Shown: positions 55,491 to 64,000 of the stretch, one piece after another
Numbering within the stretch: the first letter of the stretch is position 1
Layout of the letters: the number at the start of each line of letters is the position of its first letter
Origin: Bryum argenteum
Taxonomy: Eukaryota; Streptophyta; Bryopsida; Bryales; Bryaceae
Assembly: GCA_037043015.1 (NCBI GenBank)
Contig: CM073324.1
Span: 15,211,013-15,275,012 of the forward strand
Direction of reading: 5' to 3'
Length of the DNA: 64,000 bases
Notes under the pieces: model-generated
Told to the model about the DNA's origin: nothing
The model's input: only the letters and a program-made list of their open reading frames with translations
The model's database searches: none
Translations under genes and position numbers: made by a program

Positions 55491-56640
55491 AGGTATTCTA
55501 TCTGGTCCTGAGGTTTTGTTTTTTGGGAGGTTTTTTAAGCATAAGTCGAAAGTTTCTTGGTCAAAATATGTATGTAGCGGAGTTTGCGGGTGTCATCTTT
55601 TATCTATTACAAAGCCTTCTAGCTCATGCGATGGATATTGTCTAACTCCGCATGTGCATTCTGGAGGGTGGTCTGGTAGGTAATAACATGTTGGAACAGT
55701 AGGTTTGTTAATAAATGATTGTTGTATGTAAATTTCATTAGCAATGTCTTGTGGGCTCGTTAGTATGTTGTTATTGCGATCTGTGATGCAGTCTAATGGT
55801 GGTGTTTTGTGATTTTTAAATACTCTATTGTTTATCTTTTTAGGACTTATTTCATATAAGAGTGTGTATTTGGATATAGTCTTTTTTATGCATTCTTTTG
55901 TGAAATTTGATGTGATTTTTCTTGCTTTTTTGTTTGCAGTCTTGGCTAATATTGTTAAATCATTTATCCATGATTCAATAAGTAGGTCGTCAAATGGCGG
56001 TGGTGGGATCTTGATATGAGTGTGATTATTTAATTCATTGATAATTGAGTGTGATCTCCATTTTTGTGTATTTTTTGTGGTATATATTGCTTTTCTAATT
56101 AAATGATATGTTGCTACATGCTTTTTTTATGTTTTTTGGAATTTTCGTGGTAAGTAACCACCTTGTTTTGAGATTCTTTCATTGAGTGTGGGTATAGGTG
56201 GTGCGCTATACGTATTTTCTACAGCTTCTGATATTTTTTGGATGATTTCATCTATATATGAGCACGTTATTTTCCAATTGATCAGGATTTAGGTGTTTGT
56301 GTGATAGTATGGCATTTACACATTTAGTTGTAAAACATTGTTTTTATGAAAGTTTGTATTAAATTTATCTAAATTATCTTGCGGTATAGGGTTAAATATT
56401 CTAATCGGTTTAGAGGTAGGTGGTATTGAATGGCGTGCAATAAGTTTATTTTGGGGGATGTGTAGTGAAATGGGTGCGTGGTCGGAGCTAAGATTGACTT
56501 CTGTAATTGTAGTACATGTATATAAACTGTGATTTTGTGTTTTGATTTAAAATCGGTCTATTAGACTTGTATATGTGTAGTTGTAACCACCTTGTTTAGA
56601 GTAGTTTGTATTTGTTGGGACCAGGGTTGTCTTATTAGAC
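55491..56640 (-). pseudogene. LINE endonuclease end and linker to RT
   Basis: The minus-strand traces TEVNLSSDHAPISLHIPQNK (about 56505-56445; SDHAP is the C-terminal apurinic-type endonuclease motif) and NTNYSKQGGYNYTYTSLIDR (about 56610-56550) mark the end of the APE domain. The rest (WINDLTILAKTANKKARKI and others) is the usual linker before RT, with stops. The catalytic N-terminal part of the endonuclease is missing, which fits 5' truncation of the copy. Confidence 0.65.
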
Positions 56641-57042
56641 ACAATTTTCGGAATGTCTGTCTGATTTGTCGTATTGGACATGTCTGTTAGACGTTGAGTC
56701 GACAAAAATGTCGACCGTACCAAAAATGACATAGTAAAAAACTTGTTGAGATTTACCTTGAGGTAAAAAGCTATTTTCCTACGTGGCGTAGGGTTGATAA
56801 TGACCTGGAAAATCAAAATACACGTCACAGTGGGCGACCGCGGGTGGGCGACCTCGCTAGGCGACTGACGGTCGCACCGGGGCGAACGTCGGTCGCCTAC
56901 TGCGATCGCCGATCGCCCTGGCTGCCGCGAGAAGGCGACCGGCGGTCCAGTATGGAGACCGGCGGTCGCCCTGGCAACCGCTTCTACGCGACCTTAGGGG
57001 CAAGGACAAAGTGTCCGCGAGCCAATCTGGACCCCTCCTGTT

Positions 57043-57790
57043 GGGGCGACCGCCGATCCAGGTGATGGGCGAACGTAGCTCATAGGGTGACCGGCGGTCT
57101 ACCCTCTTCGAACGAAGCACATGAACTTTGAAGAGCCATAACTTTTTCATTCGGAATCTGTTTTTGACGAAATCGCTTGGGTTGGGTCCCAAATTAAGTC
57201 TAGTTTATGTGGTAAAAATTGCAGACTCATACAATAAAGTATGAAAAAATGGCATGCATTTTAGTGAAGGGAGTATTTGTTATTTGGGTTTTTAAACATT
57301 TGGCATGTTTTACCATTGCAAGCCTATTATGTGACATCAAAAAGGTTTTTGCATGATGTGTTTTAGACAAGTGTGATCTTTAGATGCATCCCACAATCTT
57401 TGTAGTTGGAAGTATTTTGATCCAAATAATTTTAGTATTGGCTTTGCAATGATATTTCTACGATGAAAAAAGTGAAAAAGTGGATGATTTTTGAAGAGAT
57501 AGATCTCCTTCAACCATTGTTAGATTCTGAATTTATTTTTTAGAATGGGTTCCAATTAGAGTGTTGTATTGGTGATAGGAACCTCGATCCATTCGAAGAT
57601 ATATTGAAGATAACGTATAATTTGAGTGCTAGGGATCTAGGTTTGGACTATATTAATTACTTTGTAGAATATTTGGTAGTTCTTATCATTGCAAGGCTAC
57701 TATTTGAGCCATAGGGAAGTCCAAGATGTATAGGGAAATAGAGAGGGAGAGTAGTATTTATACTTTGCCTGGACCGGCGGTTGCCTGAGC
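57043..57790 (-). repeat. Repeat unit C
   Basis: GC-rich head (GGGCGACCGCCGATCCAGG), then a conserved body: CTCTTCGAACGAAGCAC, GAAGAGCCATAACTTTTTCA, GCATGCATTTTAGTGAAGGG and on to AGAGGGAGAGTAGTATTTAT. It ends at another GC-rich hairpin. It is nearly identical to E and F over about 700 bp. The ORF 56857-57192 on the minus strand is a by-product of this repeat and recurs with each copy. Confidence 0.85.
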
Positions 57791-57870
57791 GACCGACGAT
57801 CGCCCATGAGCGACCGACGTTCGCCCCTAGGCGACCGCCGATACAGCCGATGGGCGAACGTCGGTCGCTA

Positions 57871-58390
57871 GGGCGACCGCCGATCCAGGTGATGGGCGAA
57901 CATTGCTCATAGGGCGACCGGCGGTCTACCCTCTTCGAACGAAGCACATGAACTTTGAAGAGCCATAACTTTTTCATTCGGACTCTGTTTTTGACGAAAT
58001 CACTTGAATTGGGTCCCAAATTAAGCCTAATTTATGTGGTGAAAATTGCAGACTCATACAATTAAGTATGAAAAAATGGCATGCATTTTAGTGAAGGGAG
58101 TACTTGTTTCTTGGGTTTTTAAACGTAGGCATGTTTTACCATTGTTAGCCTATTATTTGACATCAAAAAGGTTTTTGCATGATGTGTTTTAGACAAGTGT
58201 GATCTTTAGATGCATCCCTTTTATCTTTGTAGTTGGAAGTATTTTGATCCAGATAATTTTAGTATTGGCTTTGCAATGATATTTCTACGATGAAAAAAGT
58301 GAAAAAGTGGATGATTTTTGAAGAGATAGATCTCCTTCAACCATCGTTAGATTTTGAATTTTTATTTTAAAATGGATTCCAATTACAGAA
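57871..58390 (-). repeat. Repeat unit D (shortened)
   Basis: Same head and first 500 bp as unit C, then diverges after the ATTCCAATTA block at about 58385 into a new GC-rich island. It follows unit C in direct orientation. Confidence 0.85.
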
Positions 58391-58399
58391 CGTTTATGG

Positions 58400-59549
58400 G
58401 CGATCGCGGGTTCCGCATGGGCGACCGCCGGTCCCGCATGGCAATTGCCGGTCCGCTGCAACTGTAGTTTTGGGCGACCGGCAGTCTGGAGGGGCGAGTG
58501 CAAAAGAGCTCCCGCTCTTGCTCTTGGATCCTCTTTTACGCAATCCCTCAATCTCTCATATTCAAATTTCAAATTCACCGCTTCAAGCATCTTCTCCGTT
58601 CCCCCTCATTTCCCTTAAATCTCCCTTCATTTTTCATTCTCCATCTTCTTCAAATTTCATATTCTCCGCTTCTTCACATTTTCCATAATGAAATGAAAAT
58701 GATTGTCATGGTCATGGCTTTTGGCCAAGACTTGGGAGCATGATAAATGAAAAATGAATTTTTGAGTGCCTTGGACACTCTTCTGGTGCAAGATGGATTT
58801 AGACATGTACAAGTTTAATCTCAATTTTAAAATGAAATTCTCATCATTCTCTCTTTTACCCTCCCCTTTTTCTTCATTTTCTTTTTAAATAATTGTACTC
58901 TAGCCAATCAATGATTTTTGAGCCTCATGGTCTCCTTGATAGTAGTTGAGTTGAGGCATTTACTTCCACTCAACTACAATCAAGGAGACCATAAAATCAT
59001 TATCCATTTTGGATAAATTAGCATACTTTGGGGACTTTGAAGTTAGTGATCATTCTCCTTTCATCAAGGTATTGTAAAGCCAAATGGTCAATCTTGAGGG
59101 TCCACAATGTAAAGTGAGCCTAAGACAAGTAGAGTAAAGGTACGCTTATTTCAAGTTCCGATAATGTCTTAGTAGTAAATACAAGTGTTGAAAATATCTT
59201 GACTGTCATGATATTTAAGTTTGATTTATTCATCATAATATGGGCAAGTGATATCAAATACTTGCACGTCATTCACAAATAATGGGTTAAATATTACTAT
59301 GAGTAATTGGTTCATTAGAATGTTTGTAAATGGTTATTGTTGTCGACTTATAATATTTACCTTCATATGGTGGTCACTCAATTTTTTGCCAAATCTATAA
59401 TATGTTATATATCACCCTTTACTTTGACAAGCAACTTTTTCCCTCACTTGTTACTAGAATATATGCACGAACCCCTTTCTCTTAATTGTATTAGAAGGTG
59501 TTAATACTTAACCCGCCAAAATTTTCAAATGCCTCCCGCCAATGCCTCC
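58400..59549. other. Spacer with pyrimidine-rich tract and a long hairpin
   Basis: A GC-rich island at 58400-58500 is followed by a TTC/CTT-rich stretch (58540-58700) resembling a 5' untranslated region, without an adjoining gene. ORFs at 58470-58743 are low-complexity Ser/Phe/Pro peptides. A 25-bp hairpin lies at 58927-58992. Confidence 0.4.
58927..58992. repeat. Near-perfect 25-bp hairpin, 16-nt loop
   Basis: Arm 58927-58951 (starting ATGGTCTCCTTGATAGTAG) pairs with 58968-58992 with one mismatch. Weaker outer pairing (ATGATTTT with AAAATCAT) continues outside, with an unpaired bulge on the left side. Size and shape would suit a small-RNA precursor or a minimal fold-back element. Confidence 0.9.
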
Positions 59550-59649
59550 CCCGACAATCGCCCATGAGCGACCGACGATCGCCCATGAGCGACCGACGTT
59601 CGCCCCTAGGCGACCGCCGATACAGCGGATGGGCGAACGTCGGTCGTTA

Positions 59650-60430
59650 GGGCGACCGCCGATCCAGGTGATGGGCGAACGTAGCTCATAGGGCGACCGG
59701 CGGTCTACCCTCTTCGAACGAAGCACATGAACTTTGAAGAGCCATAACTTTTTCATTCGGACTCTGTTTTTGACGAAATCACTTGAATTGGGTCCCAAAT
59801 TAAGCCTAGTTTATGTGGTGAAAATTGCAGACCCATACAATTAAGTATGAAAAAATGGCATGCATTTTAGTGAAGGGAGTACTTGTTATTTGGGTTTTTA
59901 AACATTTGGCATGTTTTACCATTGCAAGCCTATTATGTGACATCAAAAAGGTTTTTGCATGATGTGTTTTAGACAAGTGTGATCTTTAGATGCATCCCAC
60001 AATCTTTGTAGTTGGAAGTATTTTGATCCAAATAATTTTAGTATTGGCTTTGCAATGATATTTCTACGATGAAAAAAGTGAAAAAGTGGATGATTTTTGA
60101 AGAGATAGATCTCCTTCAACTATTGTTAGATTTTGAATTTATTTTTTAGAATGGATTCCAATTAGAGTGTTGTATTGGTGATAGAAACCTCGATTCATTC
60201 GAAGATATATTGAAGATAACGTATAATTTGAGTGCTAGGGATCTAGGTTTGGACTATATTAATTACTTTATAGAATATTTGGTAGTTCTTATCATTGCAA
60301 GGCTACTATTTGAGCCATAGGGAAGTCCAAGATGTATAGGGAAATAGAGAGGGAGAGTAGTATTTATACTTTGCCTGGACCGGCGGTCGCCTGAGCAACC
60401 GACGATCGCCTGAGCAACCGACGATCGCCT
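59650..60430 (-). repeat. Repeat unit E
   Basis: Full-length copy in direct orientation with C. It ends TTTATACTTTGCCTGGACCGG then a hairpin array (GAGCAACCGACGATCGCC, twice). Differences from C are scattered single bases. Confidence 0.85.
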
Positions 60431-61720
60431 ATGTGGTTGAATTTATATGGGGATATTTGAATTGCTGGGTTTGAAGCACGGGGGCATATGTAAATATATA
60501 AGCAAAAAGGGAGTGGAAGGGGTGTTGATAACTTTCCTAGGTGATTCATATTGTGTAAAAAATATGGTATAAATCTTAGGGGCACTGGACGAACGAAAGT
60601 ATTTTTCCCGAATTTCTAAAAATTAAATAGTCATGTGAAAGTAGGCGGTGTGCGCACATGCATACGAAAACAAAGTGGGGAATGTAATTTGAACATTTGG
60701 ACTACACTAAATAGGTACATTAGTGTTAGATTTTTATAAGATTTGAAAATGCTACAAGTTTTTACTTTTGGGATAAAAATTTTACCAAGAGTATCGATTC
60801 CAATACTATGTAAGGATCCCCATCTTCACCATTGTAGAGGGTACAAATATTGACTAATAGTAAAAACTTATAGCCTATTTATGTAAATTAGTGTATCTAA
60901 CACTAATCTACCTATTTAGTGTAGGTAATATGGATCATATAAAAATGATGGAACCATCAAAAATATTATAGGACAACCTGTACTATTTTTCCCAAATTAA
61001 CATAGAATTTTCGAAGTAAGTAGAGCTTTAAATAATAGATAAAAAATAGTTAAATGGAGAGAAAAAATATTTTAAAAAGAATTGGACTATGTAATAACTA
61101 CCTTACGAACATGATGGAGCTATAAAAAAAAATCGTTGGAGTAAAGGATCTATAGGGTGGATTTTGGTTACAAGCACTTACAAACACCAAAACTTCAAAA
61201 AATAAGAAAAAATAGATAAAGGGGGTAAGGGGACAATTTAAACCCTTAGACTACCTAATGATGACCCTATGGAAATGATCGTGTTATTTAGAAAATCGTG
61301 GGGATATGTCATCTATAGGTCATCATTTACTTGTAAGTCATTTGAATGAGTAGAATATTGAATGATATACGGAAAATAGATTTGTGGAAAGGGATAATGA
61401 TTTTAAAACTTGTGTTGACTAAAAAATACCTTATAAAAATTATGGAAGAACAAAATTTCCCGCAAGAGATACATATCTACATGTTATGATTTACTTTGAC
61501 TTTGTAGGATGCTAAGTAATAGAGGAAGTTATACTAAAGGGGGGAGGAGGTGGTTTTATTATTTTCTCTAACCGTATTAAATATATTAAATCATGAAAGA
61601 AGCCACATGGAACTTGGATTTACATGGAAGGAAATACTTGGTGTTAATTTGATTCAACCCTGGCATGGTATAGGATACTTGGTGTTAACTTCATTCAAAA
61701 CCTCCAAATCGCGCAACCGC
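60431..61720. other. AT-rich spacer between repeat units
   Basis: No gene recognised. A pair of related words around 60700-60730 (CACTAAATAGGTACATTAGTGT) and 60890-60925 (ATTAGTGTATCTAACACTAATCTACC region) is partly inverted, possibly a small MITE relic. A 67-codon ORF at 61550-61753 is not recognised. Confidence 0.35.
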
Positions 61721-61724
61721 CAAT

Positions 61725-62150
61725 ACAGCGGATGGACGAACGTCAGTCGCTAGGGCGACCGCCGATCCAGTTGATGGGCGAACGACGCCGAGCGGCGGCG
61801 ACCGGCGGTCGTGATGGGCAAGCACCCAAGGAGAAAGTGTCCGCGAGCCTCCGCGCACCCCCTCCTGATGGGGCGACCGCCGATCCAGCCGATGGGCGAA
61901 CGTCGGTCGCTTGGGCGAACGTCGGTCGCTAGGGCGACCGCCGATCCAATCGATGGGCGAACGACGCTAACAGGGCGACCGGCGGTCTACGTGATGGGCA
62001 AGCACCCAAGGAGAAAGTGTCCGCGAGCCTCCGCGCACCCCTCCTGACGGGGCGACCGCCGATACAGCGGATGGGCGAACGTCGGTCGCTAGGGCGACCG
62101 CCGATCCAGGTGATGGGCGAACGTAGCTCATAGGGCGACCGGCGGTCTAC
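61725..62150. repeat. GC-rich hairpin island with an internal duplication
   Basis: A dense run of GGGCGACCGCCGATCC, GGGCGAACGTCGGTCGC and GGCGACCGGCGGTC words. A block starting GATGGGCAAGCACCCAAGGA and continuing to the CGCGCACCCC stretch occurs twice (about 61813-61870 and 61992-62048). The core word, CGACCG(C/G)CGGTCG, is near-palindromic, so the island can form many alternative hairpins. Encoded ORFs (Arg/Asp/Gly-rich) are repeat artefacts. Confidence 0.85.
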
Positions 62151-62830
62151 CCTCTTCGAACGAAGCACATGAACTTTGAAGAGCCATAACTTTTTCATTC
62201 GGACTCTGTTTTTGACGAAATCACTTGAATTGGGTCCCAAATTAAGCCTAGTTTATGTGGTGAAAATTGCAGACTCATACGATTAAGTATGAAAAAATGG
62301 CATGCATTTTAGTGAAGGGAGTATTTGTTATTTGGGTTTTTAAACATTTGGCATGTTTTACCATTGCAAGCCTATTATGTGACATCAAAAAGGTTTTTGC
62401 ATGATGTGTTTTAGACAAGTGTGATCTTTAGATGCATCCCACAATCTTTGTAGTTGGAAGTATTTTGATCCAAATAATTTTAGTATTGGCTTTGCAATGA
62501 TATTTCTACGATGAAAAAAGTGAAAAAGTGGATGATTTTTGAAGAGATAGATCTCCTTCAACCATTGTTAGATTCTGAATTTATTTTTTAGAATGGGTTC
62601 CAATTAGAGTGTTGTATTGGTGATAGGAACCTCGATCCATTCGAAGTTATATTGAAGATAAGGTATAATTTGAGTGTAAGGGGTCTATTACTGGACTATA
62701 TTAATTGTTTTGTAAACTATTTGGCAGTTTTTATCATTGCAAGGCTACTATTCGAGCCATAGGGAAGTGTAAGGTGTATAGGGAAATAGAGAGGGAGATT
62801 AGTATTTATACTTTTCCTATGTATTTTATA
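62091..62830 (-). repeat. Repeat unit F
   Basis: Full-length copy, same orientation as C-E. It forms a head-to-head pair with unit G, separated by about 120 bp. Confidence 0.85.
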
Positions 62831-62944
62831 TGAAACATGATTAAAAGTTTTGGCCTATAAGCTGAAGGTAAGTAGTTTCTATTAAATACCTAGGATTAAT
62901 TAATTTGTTGAAATGGGGTGTGTGTATAAAAGGAGGGAAGAGAT

Positions 62945-63600
62945 GATTCAATAATGATAAAAACCGCCAAATATTTTACAAAGTAATTAATATAGTCCAA
63001 ACCTAGATCCCTAGCACTCAAATTATACGTTATCTTCAATATATCTTCGAATGAATCGATGTTTCTATCACCAATACAACACTCTAATTGGAATCCATTC
63101 TAAAATAAAAAATCAAAATCTAACAATGGTTGAAGGAGATCTATCTCTTCAAAAATCATCCACTTTTTCACTTTTTTCATCGTAGAAATATCATTGCAAA
63201 GCCAATACTAAAATTATTTGGATCAAAATACTTCCAACTACAAAGATTGTGGGATGCATCTAAAGATCACACTTGTCTAAAACACATCATGCAAAAACCT
63301 TTTTGATGTCACATAATAGGCTTGCAATGGTAAAACATGCCAAATGTTTAAAAACCCAAATAACAAGTACTCCCTTCACTAAAATGCATGCCATTTTTTC
63401 ATACTTAATTGTATGGGCCTGCAATTTTCACCACATAAACTAGGCTTAATTTGGGACCCAATTCAAGTGATTTCGTCAAAAAGTCCGAATGAAAAAGTTA
63501 TGGCTCTTCAAAGTTCATGTGCTTCGTTCAAGAGAGTAGACCGCCGGTCGCCCTATGAGCTACGTTCGCCCATCACTGGATCGGCGGTCGCCCTAGCGAC
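62945..63600 (+). repeat. Repeat unit G (inverted)
   Basis: Same body as F in opposite orientation, from the CAAATATTTTACAAAG block to ATGGCTCTTCAAAGTTCATG and the GC-rich head GACCGCCGGTCGCCC at 63540-63600. F and G together make an inverted repeat of about 650 bp per arm. Confidence 0.85.
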
Positions 63601-63662
63601 CGACGTTCGCCCATCGGCCGATCGGGCGGTCGCCTAGGGGCGAACGTCGATGGCCGCTTATG

Positions 63663-63775
63663 GGCGTCGTCGGTCGACCCTGGCGTCGTCGGTCGACCGC
63701 AGGCGTCGTCGGTCGACCCTGGCGTCGTCGGTCGACCCTGGCGTCGTCGGTCGACCCTGGGGCGTCGTCGGTCGC
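63663..63775. repeat. 19-bp minisatellite, six copies
   Basis: The unit GGCGTCGTCGGTCGACCCT is repeated about six times with minor changes (one copy has CGCA, one has an extra G). Each unit contains the palindrome GTCGAC or GGTCGACC. The frame translates to Asp/Arg-rich repeats on the minus strand; not a gene. Confidence 0.9.
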
Positions 63776-64000
63776 TAAAGCGGCCACGGTCTAGATGACG
63801 CGTGGCCATTGTCCGGTCCTACGTGGCGCGATCGCGAATCAGTATTCTTGGCCTTTTACAGAAGCACGCGTGGCGCCCACGTAGGATGCAACGTGGACAG
63901 GGTAAATCTAGGGTAAAAAAAAGATTCTGTAGATTCTATTATACATTCTGAGGCTCAATGTCTGTCTGACATGTCGTGTCTGTCTGACGTCCGTCTGTGT

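Larger units (their letters stand above)
44041..56640 (-). mobile_element. LINE (APE-RT-RNase H type), 5'-truncated, split by a chromovirus
   Basis: A non-LTR retrotransposon on the minus strand. Its poly(A) tail appears as T-runs at 44041-44116, four bases beyond the stop codon at 44121-44123. In order from the 5' end it carries an endonuclease C-terminal fragment, reverse transcriptase, a long linker, RNase H and a cysteine-containing C-terminal region. The chromovirus at 45295-52010 lies inside RNase H; removing it and one GTTAT copy restores the frame. The remaining LINE length is about 5.9 kb. Multiple stops and frame changes make it non-functional. The 5' end, near 56630, is truncated inside the endonuclease. 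Confidence 0.85.
56641..64000. mobile_element. Probable large element with degenerate inverted ends, filled with repeat units C-G
   Basis: Just right of the LINE, 56670-56700 (GGACATGTCTGTTAGACGTT) and 56745-56785 (GAGATTTACC, CCTACGTGGCG) reappear inverted near 63950-63980 and 63870-63915. The block also has TGTCTGTCTGA-type words at both edges. Between them lie five copies of one repeat body and at least six GC-rich islands. No transposase is seen, and the right end may continue outside the window. A Mutator-like or other long-TIR non-autonomous element is possible; I cannot decide. Confidence 0.35.

Noticed and set aside
56857-57192. 111-codon ORF, repeated in similar form at 57657-58019, 59508-59798 and 61929-62240
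   Set aside because: Repeated ORFs might suggest a gene family, but each spans the GC-rich head and the AT-rich body of repeat units C-F, starts in the body sequence, and encodes Arg/Asp/Gly-rich hairpin translation with no recognisable domain.
1-64000. CRISPR array, bacterial operons or riboswitches
   Set aside because: No direct repeats with regular unique spacers; introns, poly(A)-tailed LINE and LRR/kinase genes show eukaryotic nuclear DNA.

Overview
The window looks like a transposon-rich stretch of a land-plant nuclear genome. The evidence is plant-style EIGNL leucine-rich repeats, non-RD (HGD) TKL-type kinases, spliceosomal introns, and plant DNA transposons of the CACTA, Harbinger, pogo and hAT types. 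The kinase-LRR architecture and retroelements with fungal-like features make me favour a seedless plant (moss, hornwort, lycophyte or fern). I cannot name the species from the sequence.

Layout. 1-5 kb: AT-rich repeats, a CACTA-type MITE, and a 569-bp Harbinger/Tourist-type MITE inserted in a relic of a kinase upstream region. 5.4-8.2 kb: a decayed hAT-like BED-finger gene on the minus strand. 9.2-12.1 kb: a leader-like module present three times in tandem, each copy with matching splice donors. 12.2-17 kb: a three-exon gene joining a kinase domain to about 34 LRRs, followed by a decayed LRR tail. 17-27 kb: gene-free DNA made of transposon relics. 27.3-41.3 kb: a tandem kinase cluster on the minus strand, with two substantial paralogues about 6.3 kb apart and a remnant of a third. 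41.5-42.2 kb: a solo LTR with a perfect target-site duplication. 44.0-56.6 kb: a LINE (minus strand) split by a chromovirus, which is itself split by a 1.3-kb solo LTR. All three insertion boundaries in these last two regions (solo LTR, chromovirus, inner LTR) have matching 5-bp target-site duplications. 56.6-64 kb: near-identical repeats bounded by GC-rich hairpin islands, probably inside one larger element with degenerate inverted ends.

Two observations stand out. (1) Across the AT-rich DNA there is a family of elements with ends TTAA-CCCCTAAA...TTTAGGGG-TTAA, in consistent left/right order. This is the signature expected of a piggyBac-like family, which I do not know to be established in land plants; no transposase is seen here. 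(2) The chromovirus appears to use self-primed reverse transcription of the Tf1 type. An 11-nt site next to the 5' LTR is perfectly complementary to the predicted mRNA 5' end, which lies about 31 nt downstream of a TATA box.

The host genes form a coherent set: three non-RD kinases (one fused to LRRs, two with a conserved Cys4 motif), in tandem or repeat-expanded arrangements. This fits an immune-type, fast-evolving receptor or signalling locus. That role is inferred from family resemblance; no direct evidence of function is visible.
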